Assembly (NCBI GenBank): GCA_013150955.1
Contig: JAADJD010000026.1
Coordinates: 1-57,339 of the forward strand
Reading direction: 5' to 3'
DNA: 57,339 nucleotides
Source of the DNA: Calditrichota bacterium
GTDB lineage: Bacteria; Calditrichota; Calditrichia; RBG-13-44-9; J042
Shown here: piece after piece, positions 24,800-32,837 of the stretch
How the letters are laid out: every line of letters begins with the position of its first letter
Position numbering within the stretch: position 1 is the first letter of the stretch
Position numbers and translations under genes: made by a program
The notes under the pieces: generated by a model
Seen by the model: the letters and a program-made list of their open reading frames with translations, nothing else
What the model was told of the DNA's origin: nothing
Databases searched by the model: none

Positions 24800-26518
24800 A
24801 TGTGGAAAGATAAACTGGAAGTCATTCGGAATTATCGGATCAGCTGGCTGCAGAGGGATTTGACAGCCGGTGCCACCCTGGCATTTGTGGCCCTCCCTCA
24901 GTCCATGGCTTATGCCCTGATTGCCGGGGTGGATCCCGTATATGGTCTTTATGCTTTTATGGTTGGCTCCATTGTTGGATCGGTTTTTGGTTCGTCCCGT
25001 CATCTGCAGACCGGCCCCACCAATGCCAGTTCCATCATCGTTGCCAGTTCCCTGATCGCATTTCAGGAGTTTGAAAATGTGATGGGACTGGTTTTTCTGC
25101 TTTCCCTTTTGTCTGGTGGAATCCAGTTACTGGCCGGGATACTGAAGCTGGGGAATTTAACCCAGTTTCTGTCGCGTTCTGTGCTGGTTGGATTTATTGC
25201 CGGGGCTGGGCTCCTGATTGCCATTAATCAGCTTCCCAATTTACTGGGCATTAAGGGCCGCAGCAACGAATCGATTTTTGATGGGATCTGGCATGTGTTT
25301 TCGGAGCTGGAGAGCGTGCAGCCGGAAGCCATGGCGCTGGGGGTGGGAACCATTCTCCTGGTGTTGATTTTGAATCGCATCAGTCCCAAAACGGCTCTGG
25401 GAGTGGCCATTATCCCTTCCTATTTGATCGCCATACTGGCCGCGGCAACGGTGGTTATGATATTCGAGCTGGATCAGCAGAATGTCCGGGTGGTGGGGCA
25501 TATTCCTGGCTCGCTGCCGCCGCTGAGCCTGCCGGTGCTGAAATGGGAATTCATTCAGGCCTTAACACCGGGGGCCATCGCCATCGCGTTGATCGGATTT
25601 GCCGAGTCCACTTCCGCAGCGAAAACGGTGGCCGCCTTTACGGGCGATCGCCTGAACATGGATCGCGAATTTGTGGGGCAGGGGCTGGCGAAAATTGCCA
25701 CCGCCTTTTTTAGCGGTATCCCGGTCTCCGGTTCCCTGACCCGAACCCAGCTCTGCTTCCGTTCGGGTGCCGAAACTTATCTGGCCAATGTGTACGCCGG
25801 TATCTTATTAAGCGTGATTGTTTTGTTCTTTAGTCCTCTGGTGAAATACATTCCGCTGGCCAGCCTGGCGGGGATTGTCATGGTGATTGCCAGCAGCATG
25901 GTGGATTGGCCTTACGTGCGGCTGGCCCTGCGCTCCACCCGCGCCGATGCCCTGGCCATGGTGGTTACTTTTATTACCGCCCTGTTGTTTCCCCTGGATG
26001 TGGCCATTTACATCGGGGTGGGGGTATCGCTGGCCTTGTTCCTGCGCCGGGTTCAGACACCGCGCTTGATCGAGCTGGATTACCAGCCGGGACAGGGATT
26101 TCGGGAACTCAATGGCCGGCAGCAGCGGAGCATTCCCGAGGTGGCCATCATTCACGTGGAAGGGGATGTGTTCTTTGGTGCCGTGGATTTCCTGGAAGAT
26201 CAAATTTTAAAAATTGCCCTGAGGGATGAAGTGAAGGTGGTCATTCTGCGAATGAAACGCGCATGCTGCCTGGATGCCACCTCGGTTGCGGCAATTTCCA
26301 AGATTGCCCATGATTTGCGCCGCGAGGGGAAAATGCTGTACATTTCCGGGGCCACGGAAGAAATTGCCCGCATTCTGCAACGTTCCGGCATCGTCGAAAT
26401 CATCGGAGCCGACCACATCTTTCGCTCCGGGGAAACCATTTTCAATTCCACCTACCAGGCGCTGAAACAGGCGGTCAACCACCTGAATCGACAACTGGGC
26501 CGTCAATACCGGATTTAG
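24800..26518 (+). CDS. SulP-family anion transporter with STAS domain
   Basis: A 572-residue transporter. The SulP membrane domain spans residues 15-430, with 'LTAGATLAFVALPQSMAYALIAGVDPVYGLYA' at the start and 'IPVSGSLTRTQLCFRSGAET' in the core. A STAS domain follows (about 450-560, 'VAIIHVEGDVFFGAVDFLEDQI', 'VVILRMKRACCLDATSVAAI'). SulP proteins move sulfate, bicarbonate or other anions. At the end of a sulfur module it may export sulfate or import it; the direction cannot be read from sequence. In bacterial STAS proteins the region after the second strand binds nucleotides or partners. Confidence 0.9.
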   Translation: MWKDKLEVIRNYRISWLQRDLTAGATLAFVALPQSMAYALIAGVDPVYGLYAFMVGSIVGSVFGSSRHLQTGPTNASSIIVASSLIAFQEFENVMGLVFLLSLLSGGIQLLAGILKLGNLTQFLSRSVLVGFIAGAGLLIAINQLPNLLGIKGRSNESIFDGIWHVFSELESVQPEAMALGVGTILLVLILNRISPKTALGVAIIPSYLIAILAAATVVMIFELDQQNVRVVGHIPGSLPPLSLPVLKWEFIQALTPGAIAIALIGFAESTSAAKTVAAFTGDRLNMDREFVGQGLAKIATAFFSGIPVSGSLTRTQLCFRSGAETYLANVYAGILLSVIVLFFSPLVKYIPLASLAGIVMVIASSMVDWPYVRLALRSTRADALAMVVTFITALLFPLDVAIYIGVGVSLALFLRRVQTPRLIELDYQPGQGFRELNGRQQRSIPEVAIIHVEGDVFFGAVDFLEDQILKIALRDEVKVVILRMKRACCLDATSVAAISKIAHDLRREGKMLYISGATEEIARILQRSGIVEIIGADHIFRSGETIFNSTYQALKQAVNHLNRQLGRQYRI

Positions 26519-26991
26519 GGAACCCATTTTCCCGTTGCAGGTGCCAGATCGGTACCTTCCATTTCCATTCAACCTTCTGCAGAATCCCACCGCCACGTAC
26601 CGGGATCCATCCAGAGATTGTAAAAATCTACAAAATTTATTAGGAATTTGAATTTTTGTTTATTATGTTTCTTCACCGGTAAGAAAAAAAGAAATGAGGA
26701 TTCGTACTATCGGGTAGAAACATTTGACAGAGATAAGGTAATTTCGTTGCAGAAGGTAAGTCGTGGAAGCATCTTAAGCGGATCGTGTAGGTCGTTGCCT
26801 CGAGTTTATCTCTGAAGTTTTCCAACCTCCCGAAGTGTCTTCCTGTTACTGAAATTCAAAATCCAGAAAACAAAGTCTTCCTCAACGCCTTTTGCACGCA
26901 GATGAGAAAAAAGGACGCTTGCCCACGGGATTCGGGTAAGGTCTATTTGAAACAAATAAATCGTTAGATTCTTTAAAGGAGGTATTCTGTT
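26519..26991 (+). other. Long leader/intergenic region before the cold shock gene
   Basis: A 470-base gap with no supported gene. Its last part (after about 26830) probably includes the 5' leader of the cold shock gene; such leaders are often long and fold in a temperature-dependent way. The ribosome binding site AAAGGAGGT (about 26976-26984) is a perfect anti-rRNA match. No promoter pair is convincing. Confidence 0.4.
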
Positions 26992-27207
26992 ATGAGTGAC
27001 CGTGTTGTTGGAACGGTGAAGTGGTTCAATAATTCCAAGGGTTACGGGTTTATTACGCAGGAAGAAGGGAATGATGTGTTTGTGCACTACAGTTCCATTC
27101 GTGGCGATGGATTCCGTTCCCTGGAAGAAGGCCAGCGGGTCGAGTTTACCATCAAGGAAGGGGAGAAGGGTCCTCAGGCACTGGATGTCGTTGTGCTTTC
27201 CCAATAA
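26992..27207 (+). CDS. Cold shock protein, CspA family
   Basis: A 71-residue single cold shock domain. RNP1 is visible as 'KGYGFITQ' (residues 16-23) and RNP2 as 'VFVHYSSI' (residues 29-36), both carrying the aromatic residues that stack on single-stranded RNA or DNA. Length and sequence are standard for an RNA chaperone that melts secondary structure. It appears to be a single-gene unit with a strong ribosome binding site. I give no specific csp letter because orthology among Csp paralogues cannot be judged here. Confidence 0.95.
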   Translation: MSDRVVGTVKWFNNSKGYGFITQEEGNDVFVHYSSIRGDGFRSLEEGQRVEFTIKEGEKGPQALDVVVLSQ

Positions 27208-27350
27208 CAGAAAACAATTGCGCGGTATGTCCTGGAAGGGAGATGCCGCGCCCTGTAATTGGGATGCCAAACGTTGAACAAAGCGTAGGAAAGAAAGACC
27301 ACTATTTAATTCTTCATTTAATTTATTAGATCAATAAAAGGAGTACCGTA

Positions 27351-27779
27351 ATGGCAAAAGCAAAATTAGGGGACACCGTACGGGTGCATTACCGCGGTTT
27401 TTTTGATGACGGAACGGAGTTCGACAGTTCGTTCGATCGGGAACCGTTCGAATTCGTTCTGGGCGCGGACATGGTTATCCCCGGATTCGAGAACGCCGTC
27501 ATTGGCATGGAAGTGGGGGAGACCAAGACCATCCACATTTCCCCGGAAGAAGGTTATGGCGAGCATCGCGATGATCTGGTGATCGAGATTGAGAAATCGA
27601 AGATTCCTCCGCACATTAATCCCGAAGTCGGGCTGGTTCTGCAGGTATCCTCGGATGATGGCGAGGTCAGCCACGTAACCGTCACCGCGGTAAGTGAAGA
27701 TTCGGTGACGCTGGATGGCAACCACCCACTGGCCGGCAAGGATTTGAATTTCGAAATTCAACTGGTCGAAATTGTTTGA
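27351..27779 (+). CDS. slyD: FKBP-type peptidyl-prolyl isomerase, SlyD-like
   Basis: A 142-residue protein starting after a GGAG ribosome binding site. The FKBP half-domains ('VRVHYRGFFDDGTEFDSSFDREPFEFVLGADMVIPGFENAVIGM' and the final 'HPLAGKDLNFEIQLVEIV') flank an insert-in-flap domain (about 75-125), the SlyD arrangement. 'GTEFDSS' and the 'VIPGFE' loop mark the isomerase pocket. SlyD members act as folding chaperones. The His-rich metal-binding tail of E. coli SlyD is missing, so a role in nickel handling is not supported. A strong terminator follows. Confidence 0.9.
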   Translation: MAKAKLGDTVRVHYRGFFDDGTEFDSSFDREPFEFVLGADMVIPGFENAVIGMEVGETKTIHISPEEGYGEHRDDLVIEIEKSKIPPHINPEVGLVLQVSSDDGEVSHVTVTAVSEDSVTLDGNHPLAGKDLNFEIQLVEIV

Positions 27780-27808
27780 TTCCTGAAGGATTCAGCGGAA
27801 ATGATTCC

Positions 27809-27844
27809 AGAGGACAAAGCCAATGGCTTTGTCCTCTTTTTTTT
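27809..27844 (+). terminator. Rho-independent terminator after slyD
   Basis: A perfect 13-bp stem (27809-27821 with 27825-27837, AGAGGACAAAGCC and its complement) with an AAT loop, followed by an uninterrupted T-run to 27844. The textbook form, 30 bases after the stop codon. Confidence 0.95.
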
Positions 27845-27932
27845 GCCCTGTAGATGGGTACTGGGGATGCCGATCTCAGGAAATGTTTTATTCGATTTTC
27901 CAGAGTTGCTCGTCAAGGTTCCCGCCCGTTAA

Positions 27933-28265
27933 CCCCGGATTATGCATGAGCCTACGAATTACACGAATAAAAATAATCCCAAATTAGGCGTTAAACCACG
28001 AATCACGCGAATGAATTCGAATCATATCAACAAAATAGCGAATATATCCAGGAAAACATTTTCCTCCAGATAGAATCAAGTGCATTCTATTATTTTATCC
28101 CAAAAAATGCATTTAACCGCAAATCACACGAATGAAACCAAAAAATATCTAAGAAACCGTGAATAAATCCCGGAACACATTTTCATCCAGATACAATCCA
28201 ATGTACTTTATTTGTTTTATTAGTGTTCATTCGTGTCATTCGTAGGCTAATGCAAAATCTGGGAT
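27933..28265. repeat. Inverted-repeat cluster: reverse fragment, truncated subtype A, full subtype B
   Basis: A reverse end fragment (27933-27975), a forward subtype A copy lacking its right end (27976-28096) and a complete forward subtype B copy (28097-28265, ending 'AAAATCTGGGAT') lie head to tail. They fill the gap between convergent genes. Confidence 0.8.
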
Positions 28266-28441
28266 AAATCTTATTTCTACATCAATCTGAAATGATTCTG
28301 TTAGAGAAAAACCCGCCTACTGACAGGTTCTTCAGTTGGGGAGTAAATGACCCATTCTCGGATATGCATGCGTTTTTTAACGGAAAAGGGTAGGCCGCAT
28401 TTTTAGAAAGAGTGTGTCATCAGGGTGCAACTTCGATTGGC

Positions 28442-28479
28442 AAAAAAACAACCGGGGCGGATGAAATATCCTGCCCCGG
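28442..28479 (-). terminator. Terminator of the LVIVD-repeat gene
   Basis: On the minus strand, CCGGGGC pairs with GCCCCGG and a further GGAT/ATCC closes the stem with one bulge. This is followed by a run of seven T (28442-28448 on the plus strand as A). It lies 26 bases past the stop codon. Confidence 0.85.
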
Positions 28480-28504
28480 CAGAAAAGGCTGGTCATTTCG
28501 GCGG

Positions 28505-30781
28505 TTATTTCATTAAAATCATTTTTCGTACCTGACGGAAGGGGCGGGTGTGTTCTTCCGACAGCGGAAAAACCTGCAGCTGGTAAAAATAAATTCCACT
28601 GCCTACCGGGATTCCGGCATCGTTACGAGCATCCCAGATGATCTGATAGCGGCCGGGCACCTGGGGCTGATCCACCAGCTTGCGAATCAACCGGCCGGTG
28701 GCGTCAAAAATGGTTAACTGAACCCGCCCTGTCCAGGGAAGATCGTACCGAATGTTCGTGATGGGGTTGAACGGATTGGGATAATTGGGATGAAGCCAGG
28801 CCTGCTGGGGCAATGCGGACGGCCGGGGCAGCCGTGTTACCGTGCCCGGATACTGAAACAGATAAATTCCGTTGGCATTATCTGCGACCAGAATGTAATC
28901 CTGATGCAGGATGACGGCTTTGGCCTGATCGCCGGTCTGGTAGTAACCAACGTCCCGCAATTGGGAAAGGTTGCGGATGTCTACCACCCGCAGGCCAAAA
29001 TTCTCTTCCGTCAGAAAGGCCACACTGTCCCTCACGGCAACCCCGGTAACGGCGTCCCATGCAGGGAGGGCGGCCAATTCTGTGGGATTGGACACGTCGC
29101 TGATGTCCACGATCCGGAAACCATCGTACAAATCGGCCAGGTACGCCCGTTCCCCCCTGACCACCACATCCACGGTGAATCCATCGGTGTTGTAAGCGCC
29201 CACTTTAGAGGGGTTCGCCGGATCGCTCACATCGATGATGCGCAGGCCACCTGCGTAATCCGCAACCAGCGCGTAATTGTTGTGCAGGGCAACCGCAGTG
29301 GCGGTACCGGGCGTGCTGTAAAATCCGACTTCGGAGGGCGCCGTGGGATCACTCACGTCGATGATGCGGAACCCGCCCGCTCCATCGGCCAGGTACGCAA
29401 AGTTGTTGCGGACTTTAACGTCCATGCTATATCCCGATGTGTTGTACTGCCCCAGCTCAACGATGTTGTTCGGATCGCTGGCGTCCAGGATACGCAGGCC
29501 ATCCACGTCATCCGCCACGTAAACCGTGGTGCCCACCACGTCCACCCCGAACGCACCGCCCGTCTGACTAAAATTCCCCAGGGCCACAGGATTAGAAGGA
29601 TTGCTAATGTCCACCACCCACACACCATCCAGATGACTGGCCACGTAGGCGCGGTTACCGGAAACGGCCACGTCCAGTGCCCGGTCGGCGGTGTCGAAAA
29701 ATTGGGTTTCGGTGGGATTGGTTGGAGTGCGCACGTCAAACACACGGAGGCCTTCCCGTCCATCGGCAATGTAGAGGCAGGCGGTATCCTGATGAGCCAG
29801 TCCCCTTGCGAAACCTTCGGTATCAAATTGATGGATCAGAGAAGGGCTGGCGGGCATCGAGACGTTCACAATGGAAAACCCATTGAATCCGTTGGTAACG
29901 TAGGCCCGGCCGTTCCAGACCTGAACCTGTTCGCATGTGGAGACATCGCTGAATAATGCCCACAGGGCCGGATTGGTGGGATTGGAAAGTTCGTAAATTA
30001 TCAGTCCCAGCGACCAATCCGCCGCATACAGGAAGTTGCCCGCAATGTCCAGTCCCAGCAGCCATCCCGGGAATGTATCACCGCCCGTTTTCACGGGGCG
30101 CGCCGGGTTGCTCACATCAATGATAATAAGGCCAGCGTCCCTGGCGGCCAGATATACCCGCTGGTTCCAGAGAACCAGATCCTGAGCAAATCCATGGGTA
30201 AGCAGGCGTCCCACTACCGCCGGTGTACGGGGATTTTGAATATTAACCACGAAAAATCCCGAATCCCCGGCCGCCACGTAAGCGTATTGCGAGTCGGCGG
30301 TAACGCCATAAGCCGGAGCGGGCAATTCCACCTGCCCCATTTCTTCCGGTGCGGTGGTTGGCGAATAGCGGATGATCCGCAGTCCCCCTTTATGATTGGC
30401 CACCAGAATCAGCGTATCCCGGATAAAAATGTCGTGAATGATGGATGGAAGCAGAAGCCGATCGGTTTCCTTTGGATACAGGGGATCGCTTCTGTCCAGA
30501 AATACCAGATAGCCGCCGTCCCCGTAAACCAGGTACAGGCTGTCCAGAGCCACGGCTTCGCTGCGTCCGCTGGCCCAGCGTCCGGTGACCGTAACATTCG
30601 AGTCGGGCCAGTTGGTTGAGAAAAAAGAAAATTTATGGGAATCCTCACCACTATATGCGGGGGATGGAACCGCCTTGCTGGAAAACGATCGGGGAATCGA
30701 TGACACCTGCGTCCAGCCTGATGTGTGTCCCGTTAAACCCATTGCAATCCCGACAATAAAAAACCAGATAAAATACCGCAT
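28505..30781 (-). CDS. Secreted LVIVD-repeat protein with C-terminal sorting domain
   Basis: A 758-residue protein with a Sec signal (MRYFIWFFIVGIAMGLTG) and an AAAGGAGA ribosome binding site. The central part (about 80-660) is built of a dozen or more repeats of about 42 residues with the pattern 'GLRIIDVSDPxNPxxVG...AYVAD', the LVIVD propeller-like repeat (PF08309). The last 80 residues ('LHPNYPNPFNPITNIRYDLP' onward, ending in 'GSGIYFYQLQ') form an FlgD-like/type IX sorting domain typical of proteins exported to the surface in FCB bacteria. It is probably a surface-bound or released adhesion-type protein; no enzymatic motif is seen. Confidence 0.9.
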   Translation of the reverse strand: MRYFIWFFIVGIAMGLTGHTSGWTQVSSIPRSFSSKAVPSPAYSGEDSHKFSFFSTNWPDSNVTVTGRWASGRSEAVALDSLYLVYGDGGYLVFLDRSDPLYPKETDRLLLPSIIHDIFIRDTLILVANHKGGLRIIRYSPTTAPEEMGQVELPAPAYGVTADSQYAYVAAGDSGFFVVNIQNPRTPAVVGRLLTHGFAQDLVLWNQRVYLAARDAGLIIIDVSNPARPVKTGGDTFPGWLLGLDIAGNFLYAADWSLGLIIYELSNPTNPALWALFSDVSTCEQVQVWNGRAYVTNGFNGFSIVNVSMPASPSLIHQFDTEGFARGLAHQDTACLYIADGREGLRVFDVRTPTNPTETQFFDTADRALDVAVSGNRAYVASHLDGVWVVDISNPSNPVALGNFSQTGGAFGVDVVGTTVYVADDVDGLRILDASDPNNIVELGQYNTSGYSMDVKVRNNFAYLADGAGGFRIIDVSDPTAPSEVGFYSTPGTATAVALHNNYALVADYAGGLRIIDVSDPANPSKVGAYNTDGFTVDVVVRGERAYLADLYDGFRIVDISDVSNPTELAALPAWDAVTGVAVRDSVAFLTEENFGLRVVDIRNLSQLRDVGYYQTGDQAKAVILHQDYILVADNANGIYLFQYPGTVTRLPRPSALPQQAWLHPNYPNPFNPITNIRYDLPWTGRVQLTIFDATGRLIRKLVDQPQVPGRYQIIWDARNDAGIPVGSGIYFYQLQVFPLSEEHTRPFRQVRKMILMK

Positions 30782-31006
30782 ATCGATTCTCCTTTGTTTG
30801 GTTGATTTGCTGCCAGGATCCTCAGCGGATGTCCTGTATCAGTTGCCTGTTTTTTATAAAATAATCTACGAAAAAAAATAATAAGAATCTGTTATCGGCA
30901 ACACATTGATGGTTCGCAAGTCTGGAAGGAAAACCGCAGGTTGAGGTCGGGAAAAACAGTTGCACGGGCGGGAAGGTTGAGCGGTGCAAAGAACCCGAAA
31001 TTTTTG

Positions 31007-31035
31007 TTGACTCTTTTTTCTGGAGTCGGGATATT
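31007..31035 (+). promoter_or_regulatory. Sigma-70-like promoter for the GYD gene
   Basis: TTGACT at 31007-31012, a 17-base spacer and GATATT at 31030-31035. This is followed by an AACAGGAGG ribosome binding site and the ATG at 31077. It lies in the divergent gap with the LVIVD gene. Confidence 0.5.
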
Positions 31036-31076
31036 ATTCACAAAGGCAGGCTTTCAGCAAAACAGGAGGGCAGGCA

Positions 31077-31358
31077 ATGGAAACCTTCTTTATGTTTGGC
31101 AAGTATTCGTCGGATTCGGTTAAGGAAATTTCTCGCGAGCGCACCCAGAAATTGCTGGACATCGTGCGCAAATTTGGAGGGAACGTGCTGCACATGTACG
31201 CACTTCTGGGAGCTTATGACCTGGTACTCATCGCGCAATTTCCGGATATGAAGGAAGCGCTGCAGGCGTCGGTGTCCATTACCAAGGCATTGGGGATTTC
31301 CTTCTCCACCCTTCCGGCCATTCCAGTGGAAGAATTTGATCAGCTGGTTGGGCAATAA
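31077..31358 (+). CDS. GYD-domain protein
   Basis: A 93-residue protein covering one GYD domain (PF08734). 'FMFGKYSSDSVKEISRERTQKLLDIVRKFGGNV', then 'MYALLGAYDLVLIAQFPDMKEALQASVSI' and 'GISFSTLPAIPVEEFDQLV' follow the family pattern closely; the signature 'GxYD' is at residues 44-47. It has a ferredoxin-like alpha/beta fold related to Lrp/AsnC effector-binding domains. No function is established. The gene stands alone, and a repeat element begins one base after its stop codon. Confidence 0.9.
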   Translation: METFFMFGKYSSDSVKEISRERTQKLLDIVRKFGGNVLHMYALLGAYDLVLIAQFPDMKEALQASVSITKALGISFSTLPAIPVEEFDQLVGQ

Positions 31359-31359
31359 G

Positions 31360-31627
31360 CCCAAATAATGCGTTAAACCACGAATCACGCGAATGAATTC
31401 GAATAATTTCAAAAAATAGCGAATATATCCGGGAAAACATTTTCATCCAGATAGAATCAAGTGCATTTTATTATTTTTTTTATTGGTGTTAATTCGTGTC
31501 ATTCGTGGTTCTTATGCATAGTCTGGGATTCTATCCGGGTGAAAATTTGTTTCGGAGTTAATCCGCGATTTTGTGGATGTTTTTTGGATTCATTCGCGTC
31601 ATTCGTAGTCTAAAGTATAGTTTGGGC
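31360..31627. repeat. Inverted-repeat cluster: full subtype A plus reverse subtype B right half
   Basis: Begins immediately after the TAA of the GYD gene (31356-31358) with 'CCCAAATAATGCG' and runs to 'AGTCTGGGATT' (31531). A truncated reverse subtype B copy (31532-31627) follows directly. Confidence 0.8.
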
Positions 31628-31662
31628 TAAATCCGTGATGGCCCGTGTCCATTGTTTATCAT

Positions 31663-32733
31663 TTACCGGGAGCTCATTAGCACACTGATGAAGCGCAGCG
31701 ATTCGATGTTTTCGAAGATGATTTTAATGATCACCGAAATGGGAACGGCCAGAAACATCCCCACAATGCCCCACAACCATCCCCAGAAAATCAGGGAAAA
31801 GAGAACTACGAGGGGACTGAGGTTCAAACTGCGTCCCACAATGCGAGGATCCAGGAAGTTGCCCATGATCATCTGCACCGCCACCAGCAGGATGAAGATC
31901 CACATCACGGTAACCAGATCGTTCATTTGAATGAAGGCAAAGGCAACCGGCAGGGCAGTGGCGATCACGGATCCCAGATTGGGAATGAAGTTCAGTAAAA
32001 AGGTGAGCATGCCCCACACGAGAGCGAATTCGACCCCAAAATACATCAAGATGCCGGTACTCAAGACCCCGGTAATAAAGCTAATGATGGTCTTGGCCAG
32101 CAGGTATTTTTGAATCTGACGGTTAATGTTGTTCAGGATGCCGGCAATTTTAATGGACACTTCCGGGCGGAATGCCAGCTGGACTTTTCGCGCCAGTTGA
32201 TTGCGTCCCAGTAGCATGAAGAATAAGAACAGAAGCACCAGAAAAGTGTTGGACAGGAAGTTTAGCAGCGAACTGAAAGTGGTCACGATGATTTTCGACA
32301 GGGAAAATCCCTTCAGATTGGCCAGCACACTGAACCGTTGCAGACCCTGGGTTTCTGTGGAAATCACCTCCTCCGGAATGCCCGTAAGCTGCAGGATCTG
32401 CTGAAGAATCTGGTTGAATCGATCTTCGTATTTGGGGAAATCCGCCGTAAACGATTTGATGCTGGTGTAAATCATGACCCCCACAAAATTCAGTATGAGG
32501 AAGGTAATGATGATGGCAAGCAAGATGGAAATGGCACTGGGAATGCGTCGCCTTTCAAAAAAGGTAATGAGCGGACTGATGATGTAGTTAATGAAGACAG
32601 CCAGGGCAAAGGGCAGAATGATGGAGCGCGTCTGGTAAAGCACCATCCCGATGGCAATGACGCTCAGAATGCTGAGCAACGCAATGATGATCCGATTTTC
32701 CCGTATCATGATTTGTCGTGTGTGCGCCGCCAT
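31663..32733 (-). CDS. AI-2E family (PerM-like) membrane exporter
   Basis: A 356-residue protein with eight predicted helices in the AI-2E/PerM layout. An N-terminal pair of helices ('IIIALLSILSVIAIGMVLYQ', 'SIILPFALAVFINYIISPLI') is followed by a hydrophilic region (about 90-150). A C-terminal block contains 'FLNFIPNLGSVIATALPVAFAF' and 'VGRSLNLSPLVVLFSLIFWGWLWGIVGMFLAVPI', the best conserved part of the family. The start at 32733 has an AGGAGC ribosome binding site. Members have been linked to signal export or sodium/proton exchange; the substrate here is unknown. Confidence 0.9.
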   Translation of the reverse strand: MAAHTRQIMIRENRIIIALLSILSVIAIGMVLYQTRSIILPFALAVFINYIISPLITFFERRRIPSAISILLAIIITFLILNFVGVMIYTSIKSFTADFPKYEDRFNQILQQILQLTGIPEEVISTETQGLQRFSVLANLKGFSLSKIIVTTFSSLLNFLSNTFLVLLFLFFMLLGRNQLARKVQLAFRPEVSIKIAGILNNINRQIQKYLLAKTIISFITGVLSTGILMYFGVEFALVWGMLTFLLNFIPNLGSVIATALPVAFAFIQMNDLVTVMWIFILLVAVQMIMGNFLDPRIVGRSLNLSPLVVLFSLIFWGWLWGIVGMFLAVPISVIIKIIFENIESLRFISVLMSSR

Positions 32734-32837
32734 GTATCGATGCTCCTATGGTTAATTGGTCGTTGCGTTGAAATTAACCAATTTCTGGAAAAATGAAAAC
32801 GGGATTTCCATAATTTTGTTACCGGGGTGGGAATGCC

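Noticed and set aside
28790-29956. A 388-codon plus-strand frame opposite the LVIVD-repeat gene
   Set aside because: It translates the complement of the protein repeats, and the minus strand has signal peptide, repeats and sorting domain.
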